Below are positions 1 through 11,873 of a stretch of 64,000 bases of DNA, one piece after another (the stretch's first letter is position 1; every line of letters begins with the position of its first letter). The notes under the pieces were generated by a model. That model made no database searches, had not been told where the DNA came from, and saw nothing but the letters and a program-made list of their open reading frames with translations. A program made the position numbers and the translations under genes. This stretch comes from Buddleja alternifolia (Eukaryota; Streptophyta; Magnoliopsida; Lamiales; Scrophulariaceae). The stretch spans positions 20,651,104 through 20,715,103 of the forward strand of contig CM033402.1 in assembly GCA_019426215.1 (NCBI GenBank), written 5' to 3'.

Positions 1-505
1 TCTTGGAACAGAAATCTGTGTGACCAAGGAGCTCAAGCCATTCAAATCCATTTCATATCTATTTTGTAGAAGTCTCTGTGTGATTCTTCGATAATCATTT
101 TAGAGGATTTCCTCCGAGTGAAAAAGGAGAAGAAGAACGTAGCTGAGATTACACCATCTAACGAACCTTTCAAACTTTGTGTTCTTTATTTTACTGTCAA
201 TTTCATTATTCTCATATCATTTCCTAATTAGTGAAGTAAACATATTGATCAAAAAAAGACTTAAAACTATTCCGTTGTGCTAACCCTGATAAAAAACTGA
301 ACGCTTAACCTTATTTGGTTATAATATTCAACTTTTGAATCTAAGTTAACATTATCAAAATCTGTCTTCAAGTAGACGCTCATCCAAGCGTCTATATTCT
401 TAAGTGTCCACAATACTTTTGAATACGAAATTTTTGAAGTTGAAGAAAAGTTCAGGATCTATTCAACCCCCCTTTCTAGATCTTTTCGTCCGCTTGGGAC
501 CAACA
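1..505 (+). repeat. Sirevirus-type LTR, 3' portion (cut by window edge)
   Basis: This is the last third of a copia LTR. It aligns with the end of the solo LTR at 906-2,414, sharing the 'gatcaaggagc...' stretch, the phrase 'tattcaacccccc...tctaga', and the terminal 'cttgggacca'. It ends ACCAACA. It is closest to the LTR at 63,189-64,000, because both carry a 'gtagacgctca' segment, so the window holds two subfamilies of this LTR. No coding sequence is present. Confidence 0.7.
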
Positions 506-905
506 AGTGGGATCCGTCCAGGTTCACAAGTGTCTGGTATTTCCTATGTTGTTGACTGAAACTGAATGATCGATAAAAATCTCTAGCCAGAGCATAGTCT
601 TATAAGAGGGATTAGTGGTCCCTGCTTAGAAGACCAGATCTTTAGTGGAACCAACAGTGTCATAGTTTTCGAGGCTATTAGGGTTTCGACCGTCGCCAAG
701 CCCTAAGCCTTAGACAGGAAAAACACGGAGGGATTCGACTCACACAAAGATCAAAATTTGGATAGATTTTCTTTTCATCATTAACATCTAGGAAGTCGTG
801 GCAACGTTGCTAGACATTGAACCAAGACCGATAGGTGCCTTGGGTTAATTGGTAAAATTAATCTAAGGCCTAGTTAGCTATTATGAATAATTAAACTAGC
901 CTATG

Positions 906-2414
906 TGTTAGGAATTTCAAGTTAGATATTTTGAGGATAACAAGATAGGATTTTATGTTAGACCCCAAATATAATGTAAGTTTCTGTTTTCATAGATCAA
1001 TTGTATAAGCATTTGAAAGTATGTAAGTTTATTAGGCTTGTAATTTTTATCTTTGTAGATTTTAGACTAAGTATTAGATACGTAATCGCTAATAGAATTC
1101 TAGGTGAGTCTATTAGAGATGAAGTTGAAGATCAGCGTCTGAAGTCAAGGGAAGATAGAAATTTGTCTTAAGCGACTGCCAATCGCTATGGACTGTTTCA
1201 GGACTAAATGAATCAAACGCTAAAAGCTCTTAAGCGATCAAGGATCAGATTCACCTGAAATAAATCTCAAAGTCACTAAGGACTTAAATGTAATCATTTA
1301 ACTGGCATTTATTTCAAATGGGAAATAAATTCAAATGCATTAAATGCTTGATAAGAGCATTAAATGTGATAAGGACAGATTGTATACGGAGCAAGCCACC
1401 TACTGGTTTAGACTATCAGAATTTCAGAGTTCAAACCTGCCACATCAAATCAGTGCATCAGGATTTCAGGAATGTCAGAGGAAAGGTATGACTCACTCGC
1501 GCGTGAGAGGCACACACCTATATGTGTCCAACGGACAAATCCCAAGAAAATGCCTACAAATACCTCATTTCAGCAAACCCTAAAGAGAGAGAAATATGCG
1601 AATATACACGAAACTCCACTGAAATATTCTCAAAAGAAAAGCTTACAAACTCCACAGCTAAAAATCGTTCAAACCTTTCATATATTCCTTGACAGTCACA
1701 AATATCTCAAACATCTTCCAAAGAAGAAACCTAAACTCTTACTGAGATATTCCAAGTTGTTTGATCTTTCTAAAAACAAACAAACCCTTGTGACAAAACC
1801 CTCAACCTTTCATCTGAGTGAGAAAATTGTTGAAATTCCTTACGTGCAGTATTTCTGAGTTAGAGAAGCTTGTAGAAGAAGATCTTCATTGGTGCTGAAG
1901 TCTATGTGATCAAGGAGCCCGAGATCATTTTTCACCTTATTTACTATCTTAGAAGATTCTGTGTGATTCTTTGATAATCAACTTAATAAAATTCCTCCAA
2001 GTTGAAAAGGTGAAGAAGGACGATGCTGGGATTACATCACCGAGTGAACCTTATATATCTTGTGCTATTTACTTTTATTACTGTCTTGCTTTATATTCTC
2101 TTATTTATTCTGTAAAAGACAAGCTAAACTGCTAAGCGACTACTTAACTAAAACCGAACGCTAAGCTTTAAAATCATTTCCGCTGTGTTAACCCTGATTA
2201 AGCGATCTAAGCGTTACCCTACTTTGGTAAATTGCTAAAATCACTAAGTCTGAGTTATCTTCACGGAAGCGCCTGACCCAAGCACTCAGCTTCCTAAGCG
2301 TTCTAATCTTTAAAAGTGATACGAATTTTTGAAGTCGAAAAATACTTCAGGGTCTATTCAACCCCCCCGCCCCTCCCCCTTCTAGACCCTTTCGTATGCC
2401 ACTTGGGACCACCA
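906..2414 (+). mobile_element. Solo LTR of Sirevirus-type copia element
   Basis: A 1,509-bp unit begins TGTTAGGAAT and ends ACCACCA. It is flanked by the 5-bp duplication CTATG at 901-905 and 2,415-2,419. It aligns end to end with the minus-strand LTR at 55,196-56,670, including the conserved start 'atgttagaccccaaa'. There is no internal domain between flanks, so it is a solo LTR left by LTR-LTR recombination. The TATA region is degenerate near 1,555. Open frames at 1,344-1,858 lie inside the LTR and have no family signature. Confidence 0.88.
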
Positions 2415-3507
2415 CTATGTGAGGACTTATTGCTAGCTTTTTAATGAGCCTAAGGGGTCGCTTGTTAATGAGTCTAAGGGGTCACACATTAACTTAGTGT
2501 AGCACTTATTGACTAGTTAATTCTTTGTGAATTAATGGAGAGATTCATTAATTGGAATTAATTAATCGGGAAAAAGGAATAAATTAATTAAGTGGTCTTC
2601 ATTAAATAATAGTCTTATAATTTAATATTGAAATTCTAAATTGGGAAAGACTAGTTAATTAATTAGTGGTCTAATTAATTAACATGTGAAAGAGAAAAAT
2701 AAATATATAGATATATACACGTGGGATTGTGTATGTGTATGGATTTGGTAGAGAATTTTGTCTTGTTCACCAAGTCTATGCATATATATATATCTTATAA
2801 TATATTTGGTAAGATCTATTCTAATTAATTAGGTAACTAATTGATATGGAAAGATCTTATAAATATATTAGAATAGATATTGTGGATATGGTAAGATCTA
2901 TTTAATTGGTTAGTTGACTAATTATATAGAAAGATCTTATTTGAAAAGATATGGTATATTTGATATGATATCAAATATATGGAAATATCTAATTAGTTGG
3001 AATGTATCCAATTATTTAAGGAAGATGAATAAGAGTTTGAAAAAGAAAGAATTCTATTTAATATTATATATATATATATAGACACACGCGCGCTATATAT
3101 ACACATATATAGGTGCCGTGTGTGAGTGTTAACGCAACCTTTTGGTGACCTATATATATATATATATTAATATAATATTGAAGGAATTAATTAATTCATT
3201 TATCACAACTAAGAGTTGTGTGTTCTTTTTCTCTCCATATCATTCAGAAAGAACTTCTTCCAACTCATGTTATTGAGTACGAAGAACACTATAATATATT
3301 TCTACCTTTTCTATCATAAGCCAAAATTGATATTCTCTTGGCTAGTACTGGTGGGGATAATCGAGGGTACGAGCTAAGGTGTGGATAAATATAGAGGCGC
3401 AACACTTGGGGTGCTAGGGCAAATCCATCCGGAGAGGTGTAGCAGGGAGTTGCTTAAAAAGACGTTGCTGCTTTAAATTCTTTAAGAGGTAAACACAAGA
3501 AAACTTT

Positions 3508-5444
3508 TGACACGCTAAAAGCCAACGTGCTATGATAGCAAGTGCACTAGTCGTGTGTAGTAATAAGTGGACTAAAAGTCCGGATTGTCGAACCACGGAG
3601 ACTTGAATTTTAGTTTATGATTTTAACGAAAAAAAAGAACAAATATAATTAAAGTAAATTATAGGTAAAATGCATACAATAAGAACAAGATTACACAATT
3701 GATTTTACACAAAGTATAAAGGGAGACTAAGGCACATGCTAGGTTCAAATTGATCAATTATACTTATAAAGATTCTAGTTGAAGGATTACGCTTATATTG
3801 TTATGGTGAGAACTCCGAGGGTAGAGAATAACCGATGTCTCGCGTATAAACTCCTATGCTTAGATCGTGATTTCCCAAATATTCCTATCCGGAAATCTAA
3901 CCACTAAACATGCATTAACGTACTAGAGTTCACTCGATTTGAATCGAACAACTTCACCCGGGAATCTTTACCTATGTCTAGGGCAATTCCTCATTAGCTA
4001 CGGGTCATGATGTGAATTTCTTGCACCCTAAGTCAATTTTCTCCCGAAATATTAACCTAGGCATAAGATTCTAACATATAGTGATCAAGTATATGCAAGA
4101 TAGGCAAAAACACAAATTCACATCACATAACAATATAAGAACAACCTCAACAATCATCTATTATAAGCATATATCACAATTTGGCCTTACATGGCCCTAG
4201 TCTTATGAATTTAGTTCATAATGGATAATATGAAAAACATAAATGAATTAATACACATGTTCATAGACATAATTGAAATGAAAAGCTATAAAAACTCCCT
4301 CAAAAGTGAATAATGATGGATCTTGAAGTTGAGCCTTCAATCCCCAAGCTCTTTTCCTTCCTCTAGTTTTCCCCTCCAAGAGTGATGAAGAATGGTGATG
4401 AATGGTGGAGAAATCAGATTAGGGGCTGCCCCCCTCTCCTCTAAGAATCTGAAATTGATAGTGAATAATGAAGAGTATGGGTTCCTCCTCCTTTTATAGC
4501 CAAAATTCCACTAAAGTATGCATTAAGAATTCCCATTAAAGTTCCCCAATGAGAATTCCACCTAAGGTGATGCTTAAAGTTTGGCTTTTAAGATTCCAAC
4601 CAGCTAAAAAATGCTAAACTTTCGGCCCTTAAGAATTCCACCAAGCATAACCATGTGAAAACTTCAACAAAACACATGCATGCTGCCATTTTCTTGCTTT
4701 CCAGCGCAGTCTTAGTATTTTCCTCATAAAATTCTCCACAGATCTCCAAATTGGATAATTCAAGTCCCCATGTTCAGATCCAACATAGATCTACAACTTT
4801 CCAGAAGGACAGTGTGTCCAATTCAGTCTCTAAGTATACCTAAATTACGTTTCAATATGGAGGTTGTTTCTGATTTGGCACCCATAAAGTAAATCTACCA
4901 AGAAACACACTTATGACAACCCCTCAACACATGTGCTGAATTATGGCCAAAAGTGATTCTTACCCATCATATAATGCTGGAATTTAGGCTGAAAAGGAGT
5001 AACATTCGGACTATCCATGCCTAGGCATGACTAGGAGGGCGTTGGGGCGTATCCTGGCACATGTACTTCTCTGTTCGGCGCAGCAATCATATTTCCTTCA
5101 CAATTATCTCTATAGACCTCCGATTTGGATGTTTAAAGTTCTCATTTGAAGCTAAGACATACATCTAAAACTTTGTAGAAGGAAACTTTGTCTAAGTCGG
5201 TCTCGAAATGTACGGAATTATCGCTCGAATGTGGTAGGAGATGCATAAACCGCCTAGGTGTTGAAAAACATGCTTGAACTTGTTTTGTACATCGTTTTTC
5301 TTCCCTTTTCTTCATGTATTCTCATTTATTACCTGTATTCACTTAACACACCTATTAAATGCAAATGTGACATGATTTAAGCAATAAGTGAATCCAAATC
5401 ATAAGAATTACGGTCTTAAAAACACGTAAAAACACCTCTTATCA
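3508..5444 (-). mobile_element. Solo LTR-like insertion, unassigned family
   Basis: A 1,937-bp insertion begins TGACACGC and ends TTATCA on the + strand. It is flanked by the 5-bp duplication ACTTT (3,503-3,507 and 5,445-5,449). The second copy of the host LTR near 10,830 lacks the insertion, which gives the empty-site structure. A TATAAAA box reads on the minus strand at 4,492-4,498, followed by a plausible transcribed R/U5 region, so the LTR probably points left. No ORF or internal domain is visible. I cannot assign it to copia or gypsy. Confidence 0.8.
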
Positions 5445-5580
5445 ACTTTCTCAAAGGATAGTTTTTGAATCCGATGGTACTATGTCTACCTAGCCCTAAT
5501 TTCGGGGATGCTGCCTTAATTTTTTAATTTGCATCTTCTGCTGCGCCGGCATTCCTTGGGCCTCCACGCGATCCCAACAG

Positions 5581-5593
5581 TGGTATCAGATCC
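5581..5593 (+). other. Primer binding site of element B (tRNA-iMet type)
   Basis: TGGTATCAGATCC begins two bases after the LTR terminus. It differs slightly from the usual plant copia site TGGTATCAGAGCC, complementary to initiator methionine tRNA. It fixes the LTR end and the + orientation of element B. Confidence 0.85.
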
Positions 5594-6129
5594 AAGGTTT
5601 TGACATGACTTCGATTCTTCACTGTGTTTATGTTTATGTGCTTTAAATATGTTTTATCGAATGTAAAATGGATTGGATGTTTTGATTTTATTTTTGGACC
5701 AATTAAAATCGTTTAAATTTGAAAATTGATTTAGATCTGAAAAATGGATTTTGAATCTGAAAATTGCGTTTTTGGTAAAACTTGGATTACTACGTTTTTG
5801 ATTCGTAAAGGTTCATGCGTGTTTGGGTTCTACGGCGGTGAAGAATAATTAGACCCACGACGACACTCGCGTACCATCGCTGATCCACCGGAACCGTCGG
5901 AGCCATAGTGAGCAGCGCTATTGGATATAGCGTCGTTGTACGCGACGACATACGAATCGGGGCAGCGGGCTGCTACCCTGATGAATCAAGAACGGACCAC
6001 CGTCGACTAGGGTAGGAACCCTAGGGTTTTTCTAAATTTTGGTAAATTGAAATTTGACACTATGGGGCTATTTTTTTTTTTTTGGTTTAAAATACAATTG
6101 AATATATTTTTGGGTTTCGAGCTAAAATT

Positions 6130-6780
6130 GGACTTTTCAAAAAGACATTGACGTTTATTTATATTTTGAAAGGAAAATAAAATTGATATTTTATTGACTT
6201 TCGAAATTAAAATAAAATTGAGTGTTTTGAAAATGGGCTTCTTCATGTATTTTCGAAAACATGGTTCTTTTATTTAAATTTTGAAAGGACGAAATAAAAT
6301 TGGTATTTTATTGACTTTCGAAATTAAAATAAAATTGAGTGTTTTGAAAATGGGCTTCTTCATGTATTTTCGAAAATATGGTTCTTTTATTTAAATTTTG
6401 AAAGGACGGAATAAAATTGACATTTTATTGACTTTCGAAATTAGAATAAAATTGAATTTTTGAAATTGGCCTCTTTGAAGAAATGGATTTCTTCATGGGT
6501 TTTCATTTGAATTTTGAAAGGACGAGATAAAATTGATATTTTATTGACTTTCAATATTAAAATGAAATTGATATTTTTTGAAATTTGTGGTCTTTGTGAT
6601 TAAATGAAGAAGTGGACTTCTTCATGGACTTTCAAAGAATGTAAGTTTTATTGGAATTCCATGTATGAGATAAAATTAGTATTTTATGAACTTTGGAAAT
6701 TGAATAAAATAAATAATTTTTGAAATTGGGCTTTTTCGGATTAAATGGAAAAGTGGACTTCTTCATTGGTTTTTCAAAAC
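6130..6780. repeat. 117-bp tandem repeat, four to five units
   Basis: The phrase 'ttattgactttcgaaatta' recurs at 6,191, 6,308, 6,425 and 6,541 (spacings 117, 117 and 116). Each is followed by 'ggcttcttcatg'-type sequence. A degenerate fifth unit lies near 6,670. Units are AT-rich and contain stops, so the 79-codon minus-strand frame here is not a gene. Confidence 0.85.
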
Positions 6781-7624
6781 GTATATTTATTATTTAGTCC
6801 TTGGAAAATTAATATGATATTAATTGATTCCAAGAATAGAATAATATTAGAGTTTTTGAAATTGAAATAATTTTCGGATTAATGGAGAATTATGATTTTT
6901 CATGGGGTTCTCTGGAATTTGATTTTAGAAAATAATTAATTGGTCCAATAATTGAATTAGATTATCCTTAAATAAAGTCAGTAAATTTATGTTTATGAAA
7001 GCATGATGCGAGCATGCATTATGTGATTATGTGGTGATCCGGGTTGAGCCATAGTCTAGTCGTTTTAATTTGAGGCCTGCGTGCCATCTTTTCTTTTTAT
7101 GTACATGAGAGGGTGAGGTTTCCTTTTCTCTTGTATTGTTGTAATTTGAAGACGGAGATGAAGGCATCTTGAAGATGATGATGGAGACGTTCAAGCTCGA
7201 GGAGCTGTGAAGACCCTAGCATAGGGTGTGCGTCCTTAGATTAGATTGGTCGACACCTTGATGGCTCGGGGTGTTTTAGGATTGGTTTGAGTAGGATCAC
7301 ATATACTGCTTTATTTATATAAGCATGCTCATTGTTATTTATCGAGTATTTTATATATGATATGTTGTGTTGCATGATCACCTAAGAAAGATAAATAACT
7401 GAAAAATGGTGAGACTTGTATGTGAAGACCCCATACTAAAATATAAGTCCGTAAATGGATAAATCGGAGGCCCGGAAGCTCCTTGATTAGGTCCAGTGCC
7501 TTCCATCACTAAATGTGAGAGGGAATACAGCGAGGCTTGTCATCATTGTCTCACGAGTCGTGGAATGGTGGCAAGTTAAGTGTACTAATCTCACATTGAA
7601 GCATTCTATATAATACAAAACAAT

Positions 7625-7915
7625 GTATTTCTTATGACAAAAGATATGGTAATGAAGTCATTTTTTGTCACAAGAACTAGCTTTTTCGTATCAAAGTACA
7701 TTAATTGTTACCAAAAAGTAATTTTTTCATAACAAACGTGTTCATTCATTACAAAAAATAAAATCTTGTTACGAAACATAAGTTATCGTTACGCAAAGTA
7801 AAAAACTGATACCAAGTAAAATATTTTATAACAACTTGTTCATCTTCTCGTAACAAATATTGATATTGTTACACTAAGTTCATTTGTAACAACTTTAGTT
7901 CCTTGCAAGAAATTT
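7625..7915. repeat. Dispersed GTTAC/GTAAC motif cluster
   Basis: A 290-bp AT-rich stretch contains many short variants of 'tgttac(a/c)aa', 'cgtaacaaa' and 'gttacgaaa' on both strands at irregular 15-40 bp spacing. Such clusters resemble subterminal transposase-binding regions of DNA transposons, but I found no matching terminal repeat pair, so no element is claimed. Confidence 0.4.
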
Positions 7916-8915
7916 AGATTGCTTGAGCAATTCATTTATCTTTTGGAGGTAAAATGGGCGTCCAATTTTTCTATTTCCTTATCTTTTTCTTTTATTTGTC
8001 AAATTAATAACTCTTGTTTTATAGGTGTCTCTTGCCTAGTTACTTAGATATGTGACGACAAAATTTTGCTATTTAATACATACAAGTATTTCATGAATTT
8101 TTGTTGAAAGTTATGGTTGAATAATCGGCTAATAGTACGCAAAAGAGAATAAATGAATTAGTACTTGTACAAGCAACATACGAATAAAAATGAATTATTC
8201 GGGACTAAAAATATGTCTGATTTTTATATTATTTTGTAAGATATACAACTTGTACTTAATTTTATATTATGAAGGGGGTTTTCCAACCAAGTAATTGGTT
8301 GTAACATTCCTACCTGATTATTACATAAATAAATTTCATTATTGACATTGATCATTAGATTAATTTCCATTATTATAGCTAATTATTCTCATTTGAGATT
8401 AGGATTAAAGTGATATTATAATATATATATATATATATCAAATAAAAAGTATATTGTCTTATTATTGAAGTAATATTAATTCTTCACACGTAGGCCCAAA
8501 ACCCTAAATCCTATACCCTAAACTCTAAATGCATGATAGATAAATAATTTTTGGAACTTTTGACATATTAAAAGATATACTTAATATTATTAATTGAGGT
8601 CATTTTTCAGAGACAACGTTTTTGCTTGGTCTTTTGAATTTCCATCACTCTGTCTCTTGTTCAAGCACACTCGTTTCCTTTTCTTTCCAGGTCGTGAAGG
8701 TGAGTTGTCTTCTCCAGCCCATCCCACGACTGCCACCCCACCTCCCCTCCCCCATTCCTACGCTATTCAAGAATCTTTGACCTTAATTTTGGTTTAAATT
8801 TTGCGGATTTATGGTAAGATTTGACCTCGATAGGTAAATAAAACCCTTCTTTTTGTATTTCTCAATTTAATAAAGAAAAATTAAAATATTAACCCATCAA
8901 TGTAGAATGCCCATA

Positions 8916-9745
8916 TAGGGCTGTTCACGGTTTGATTAACCGACCGAATCGAATCGAACTGAAACAGAGATTTTTGGTTCGAATCGAAACCGAACCAAAA
9001 TTTTCGGTTCGGTTTCGGTTTTGGAATTTCGAAAATTTTGATTTTTAGTTTGGTTTCTGTTTTCATGGTCAGTTAACCAAACCGAACCGATAACCAAAAT
9101 GTATATAAATTATACACAATTTTATATTTATCAAGGGGGCTATTGTGAGATTTTTCTAAACTTTAGGGGCTAAAATAAGAAATTTTAAAACCCAACCCAA
9201 TTAACTACCGCACCTACCCAATCACTCTCACTCACGCTCCTCTCCCTCAAACTCTCAACTCTCTGCAACTGCAAGTTAAGCTTCCACCTTAAGCTCCTCA
9301 CTTCAACTCTGTCGTCGTTGTGGCCACGTCGTCGTCACGCCGCCGTCGTCTCCTTCAATCCTCCTCCTTCTCTCATCCGCTCTCCTCTCCCATTCCATTT
9401 TTCAAACCCTAGGTAAGAAATAAAAATTAGGTTATTCAATTTCTTAATTTTTCAAATCAATTGGGTTAATTTTCTACATGATTTTGTATTTATTGATTTA
9501 CAAATTACTAATTAATTTGGTTGCATGGCACTTTGGACTTGCAATTTGTGCTTTTTGTTTGCCAGGTGAAAAAATATATATTTGTAGTGGGTTTGTTGAT
9601 TTTTTTGGCCAAAATTCGGTTAACCCAAAAAAACCGAAACCCAATCGGTTAAAACAGAACCGAACCGGGCCCTTACAGTTCGGTTTCGATTCTGGATTTT
9701 TTCGAACCGAAAGTTTGGTTTGGTTCGGTTCGGTTTGAACCGATG
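8916..9745. mobile_element. Non-autonomous hAT-like element, right end unclear
   Basis: The left end reads TAGGGCTGTTCACGG and leads into a run of GGTTCGGTTT/CCGAACCG subterminal repeats; the right side has the same repeats inverted up to about 9,740. The middle is non-coding (short CT-rich and GTCGTCGT-rich tract, 9,220-9,400). The structure mirrors the better defined copy at 16,758-17,490. The expected right terminus (TGAACAGCCCTA-like) is not present, so this end is truncated or mutated and no target duplication could be fixed. Open frames 9,478-9,830 fall in the repeats and are not genes. Confidence 0.55.
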
Positions 9746-10361
9746 GAGTCGATCCGTAAGAGGAAAGATGGAATGGAGTTTTGGAACATGAATTTAGTAT
9801 ATCTCCATTAACATGTTTTCTTTTAAACAAATAGCTTAAGCACTATTTATCTTTCTTTTCTCCTATGGTGATGGACAGGTGTTATGCGTGAGATTATCTG
9901 ATAGCATAATACAACAAGTTTGATTTCTAAAACAAGCGCTCAACAATCAAAGTTTGAATTTCTAATTGGGTTCTACTACTGATTTTAGTGCTTATGAGCT
10001 TACTCTTCAACAAAATGTGATAAATGATATGATCTTACTTAAAGAACTTCGAATATGGTGGTAGTAAATAGCTAAATTTTGGATAAATTTTCATCCCAAA
10101 TCAAAAATTGATTAAACCGATATATATAAAAAAGAAGATATGCAAACATTAGTAACATTTATCTTAAGAGCGAGCTTCTAGTTAAACATTTTTGTTTATC
10201 TATGTTGTGCTTTAGCTAAAAAATAATATTAACTATGAATTTTCCATACTTTTACTTTCAATTGCGTTAACTTTTAAGTGATTAAGAATTAAGTTGAGTA
10301 AGCAGGTACCATAGAGTTTCCTCTTTTAAAAAATGCCCATTTTTTTCTCTTGAGTAAACAG

Positions 10362-10955
10362 GTACTATTATATATATATATATATATCTACACACACACA
10401 CTATATATATATACACACATATATAGGTGCCATGTGTGTGAGTGTTAATACAACCTTTTGGTGACCTTTATATGTATGTATTAATATAATATTAAAGGAA
10501 TTAATTAATTCACTTATCACGACTAAGAGTTGTGTGTTTTTTTTCTCTCTTCTTTTTTTCTCCATCTCTTTTACAAAGAACTTCTTCCAACTCATGTGTT
10601 GAGTACGAAGAACACCAAAATATATTCCTACCCTTTTTCTCATAAGCCAAAATTCGATATTCTCTTGGCTAACACTGATGGAGATAATCGAGGGTACGAG
10701 CTAAGGTGTGGGTATACTTAAAGGCGCAACACTTGGGGCACTAGGAAAAATCCATCCGGAGAGGTGTAGCAGGGAATTGCTTAATAAGACGTTGCTACTT
10801 TAAGTTCTTCAAGAGGTAAACACAAGAAAACTATCTCATAGGATAGTTTTTGAATCCGATAGTACCATTTCTACCTAACCCTAATTTTGGGGATGCCGCT
10901 TTAATTTTTTAATTTGTATCTTCCGCTGCACCGAGGGCTCCACGCGATCCCAACA
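10362..10955 (+). repeat. Second (3') LTR copy of element B, 5'-truncated
   Basis: This matches 3,062-3,507 joined to 5,450-5,579 of the first LTR, including (TA)n, 'aaccttttggtgacc', 'ggataatcgagggtacgagc' and the terminal CGATCCCAACA. It lacks the first kilobase and the solo-LTR insertions, so it preserves the empty site of the 3,508-5,444 insertion. Its terminus abuts Sirevirus RNase H sequence at 10,956. Confidence 0.8.
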
Positions 10956-10956
10956 C

Positions 10957-11064
10957 TTTATTGGTACAGACAAGCAATTAGCGGATATCTTTACCAAAGT
11001 GCTCAATGAACAACGCTTTCTCACTTTAAGAAGAGAATTAGGTATGATCGATTTAAGTGCTTAA
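10957..11064 (+). pseudogene. Sirevirus pol, C-terminal end of RNase H (element D)
   Basis: Thirty-five codons ending in TAA encode the C-terminal end of a copia RNase H, starting FIGTDKQLADIFTK and continuing NEQRFLTLR. The same stretch occurs in the minus-strand Sirevirus at 62,088-62,190. It comes from the reverse transcriptase/RNase H polyprotein that copies the element's RNA in cytoplasmic particles. Everything upstream is missing: element B's LTR abuts codon one of this remnant. The frame that remains is open, but the gene is a fragment. Confidence 0.85.
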
Positions 11065-11873
11065 TCATTATGCATCATATTTTATTTAGGCATATAATTT
11101 AGGGGGAATTTACTTTATTTATGTCCAATTTTTTTTTGAAAAGTTGTTACAAGTTATCAAGTTTAGGGGGAACCTTAAAATTTTACTTGTACAAGCCCAT
11201 TAAGAATCAATGATCAAAAATGTTTTCTATTGCATAGATCATCAACGCTCACCATTGTGCATGATAAGTTGAACGCTCAAAATTAAAAGACTTTACTTCC
11301 AAGTGTCAACATAAATTTTATCGGATAGAGTTATTGAGCGTTGAATCAATTCCCTTCAACACTTAGTAAAAGTAATTATAAAATCATGTATTGTTTTAAA
11401 TCTACAGTGACGTGTTGGATAGACTCAACGATTTATTTTTATTTCTATTCACGCGCTCCAATCACATCAAACTGACAGGTAATTATAACTTTTCAAAATG
11501 ATGGTTCAGAGTTAGTACATGTTTGTATACGTGTCAATGTATTATGAGTACGCGTTACACTCTGAAAATGCCAAACGTTTCTCAAAATAACCCCGGACGT
11601 GAAAATTTTATATGTGGGAGTTACCAAATGTAACTTTACTTATTTTTTGAGAATTTCACATCCGCAGTTAAAGTTAAAAATGGCTGAGATTCATCAACTT
11701 TACACGTGGCAAAATCGCATTGACGAGAGAAATTGAAAATTTTCATATTTCATTTAAAAACAAAAAATCTGCCGAAAAATTACTTTTACTTTTACACACA
11801 AACTCTCTGCAAGAACTTTCTCTCTCTCAAAGCAAATCTTTTCTTTGAATCTTTGCCCTTTCAAACACTCAAA
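11065..11873 (+). promoter_or_regulatory. Conserved pol-to-env spacer with promoter-like features (element D)
   Basis: This 809-bp non-coding gap has recognisable counterparts in the minus-strand copy (61,245-62,087). It begins with two polypurine runs, TTTAGGGGGAAT near 11,098 and TTTAGGGGGAAC near 11,163, as expected for the multiple PPTs of Sireviruses. Further on are 'ttcacatccgc', 'aaatggctgagattca', a G-box-like ACACGTGG near 11,703, an AT-rich 'catttaaaaac' near 11,750, and a CT-rich leader (11,800-11,870) leading to AAAATGGC. The order resembles a plant promoter and 5' UTR; function is inferred. Confidence 0.5.

Larger units (their letters stand above)
506..5579 (+). repeat. 5' LTR of element B, interrupted by two solo LTRs
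   Basis: The LTR end is secure: it finishes CGATCCCAACA at 5,579 and is followed by a tRNA-iMet-type primer binding site. The segments 3,050-3,507 and 5,450-5,579 are repeated at 10,362-10,955, sharing (TA)n, 'aggtgcc(g/a)tgtgtgag', 'ttttggtgacc' and 'cttcttccaactcatg'. The left end near 506 is inferred from a weak TGGGATCC inverted match to the terminus. Removing the two insertions leaves about 1.6 kb of LTR. No coding sequence is seen. Confidence 0.55.
5594..10361 (+). mobile_element. Non-coding internal region of element B (LARD-like)
   Basis: About 4.8 kb between the primer binding site and the second LTR copy carries no gag, protease, integrase or reverse transcriptase signature in any frame. 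It holds a 117-bp tandem repeat block (6,130-6,780), a featureless stretch with a purine-rich 'gaagatgatgatggagacg' segment (7,150-7,200), a GTTAC-rich block (7,625-7,915) and a hAT-like insertion (8,916-about 9,745). LTRs, a valid primer site and a large empty interior match the large retrotransposon derivative (LARD) class, whose proteins are supplied in trans. The 7,600-10,360 part could instead be a separate insertion that removed the start of the right LTR. Confidence 0.5.

Noticed and set aside
506..905. Internal region of a Sirevirus between two direct LTRs
   Set aside because: No polypurine tract precedes 906, and the LTR at 906 has its own CTATG duplication, so it is an independent insertion.
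1344..1858. Two overlapping open frames of 79 and 128 codons
   Set aside because: They lie inside a solo LTR and are not conserved as frames in the related LTRs at 55,196 and 63,189.
9478..9830. Overlapping open frames on both strands
   Set aside because: They span the hAT-like GGTTCGG subterminal repeats, and the frame depends on repeat composition.
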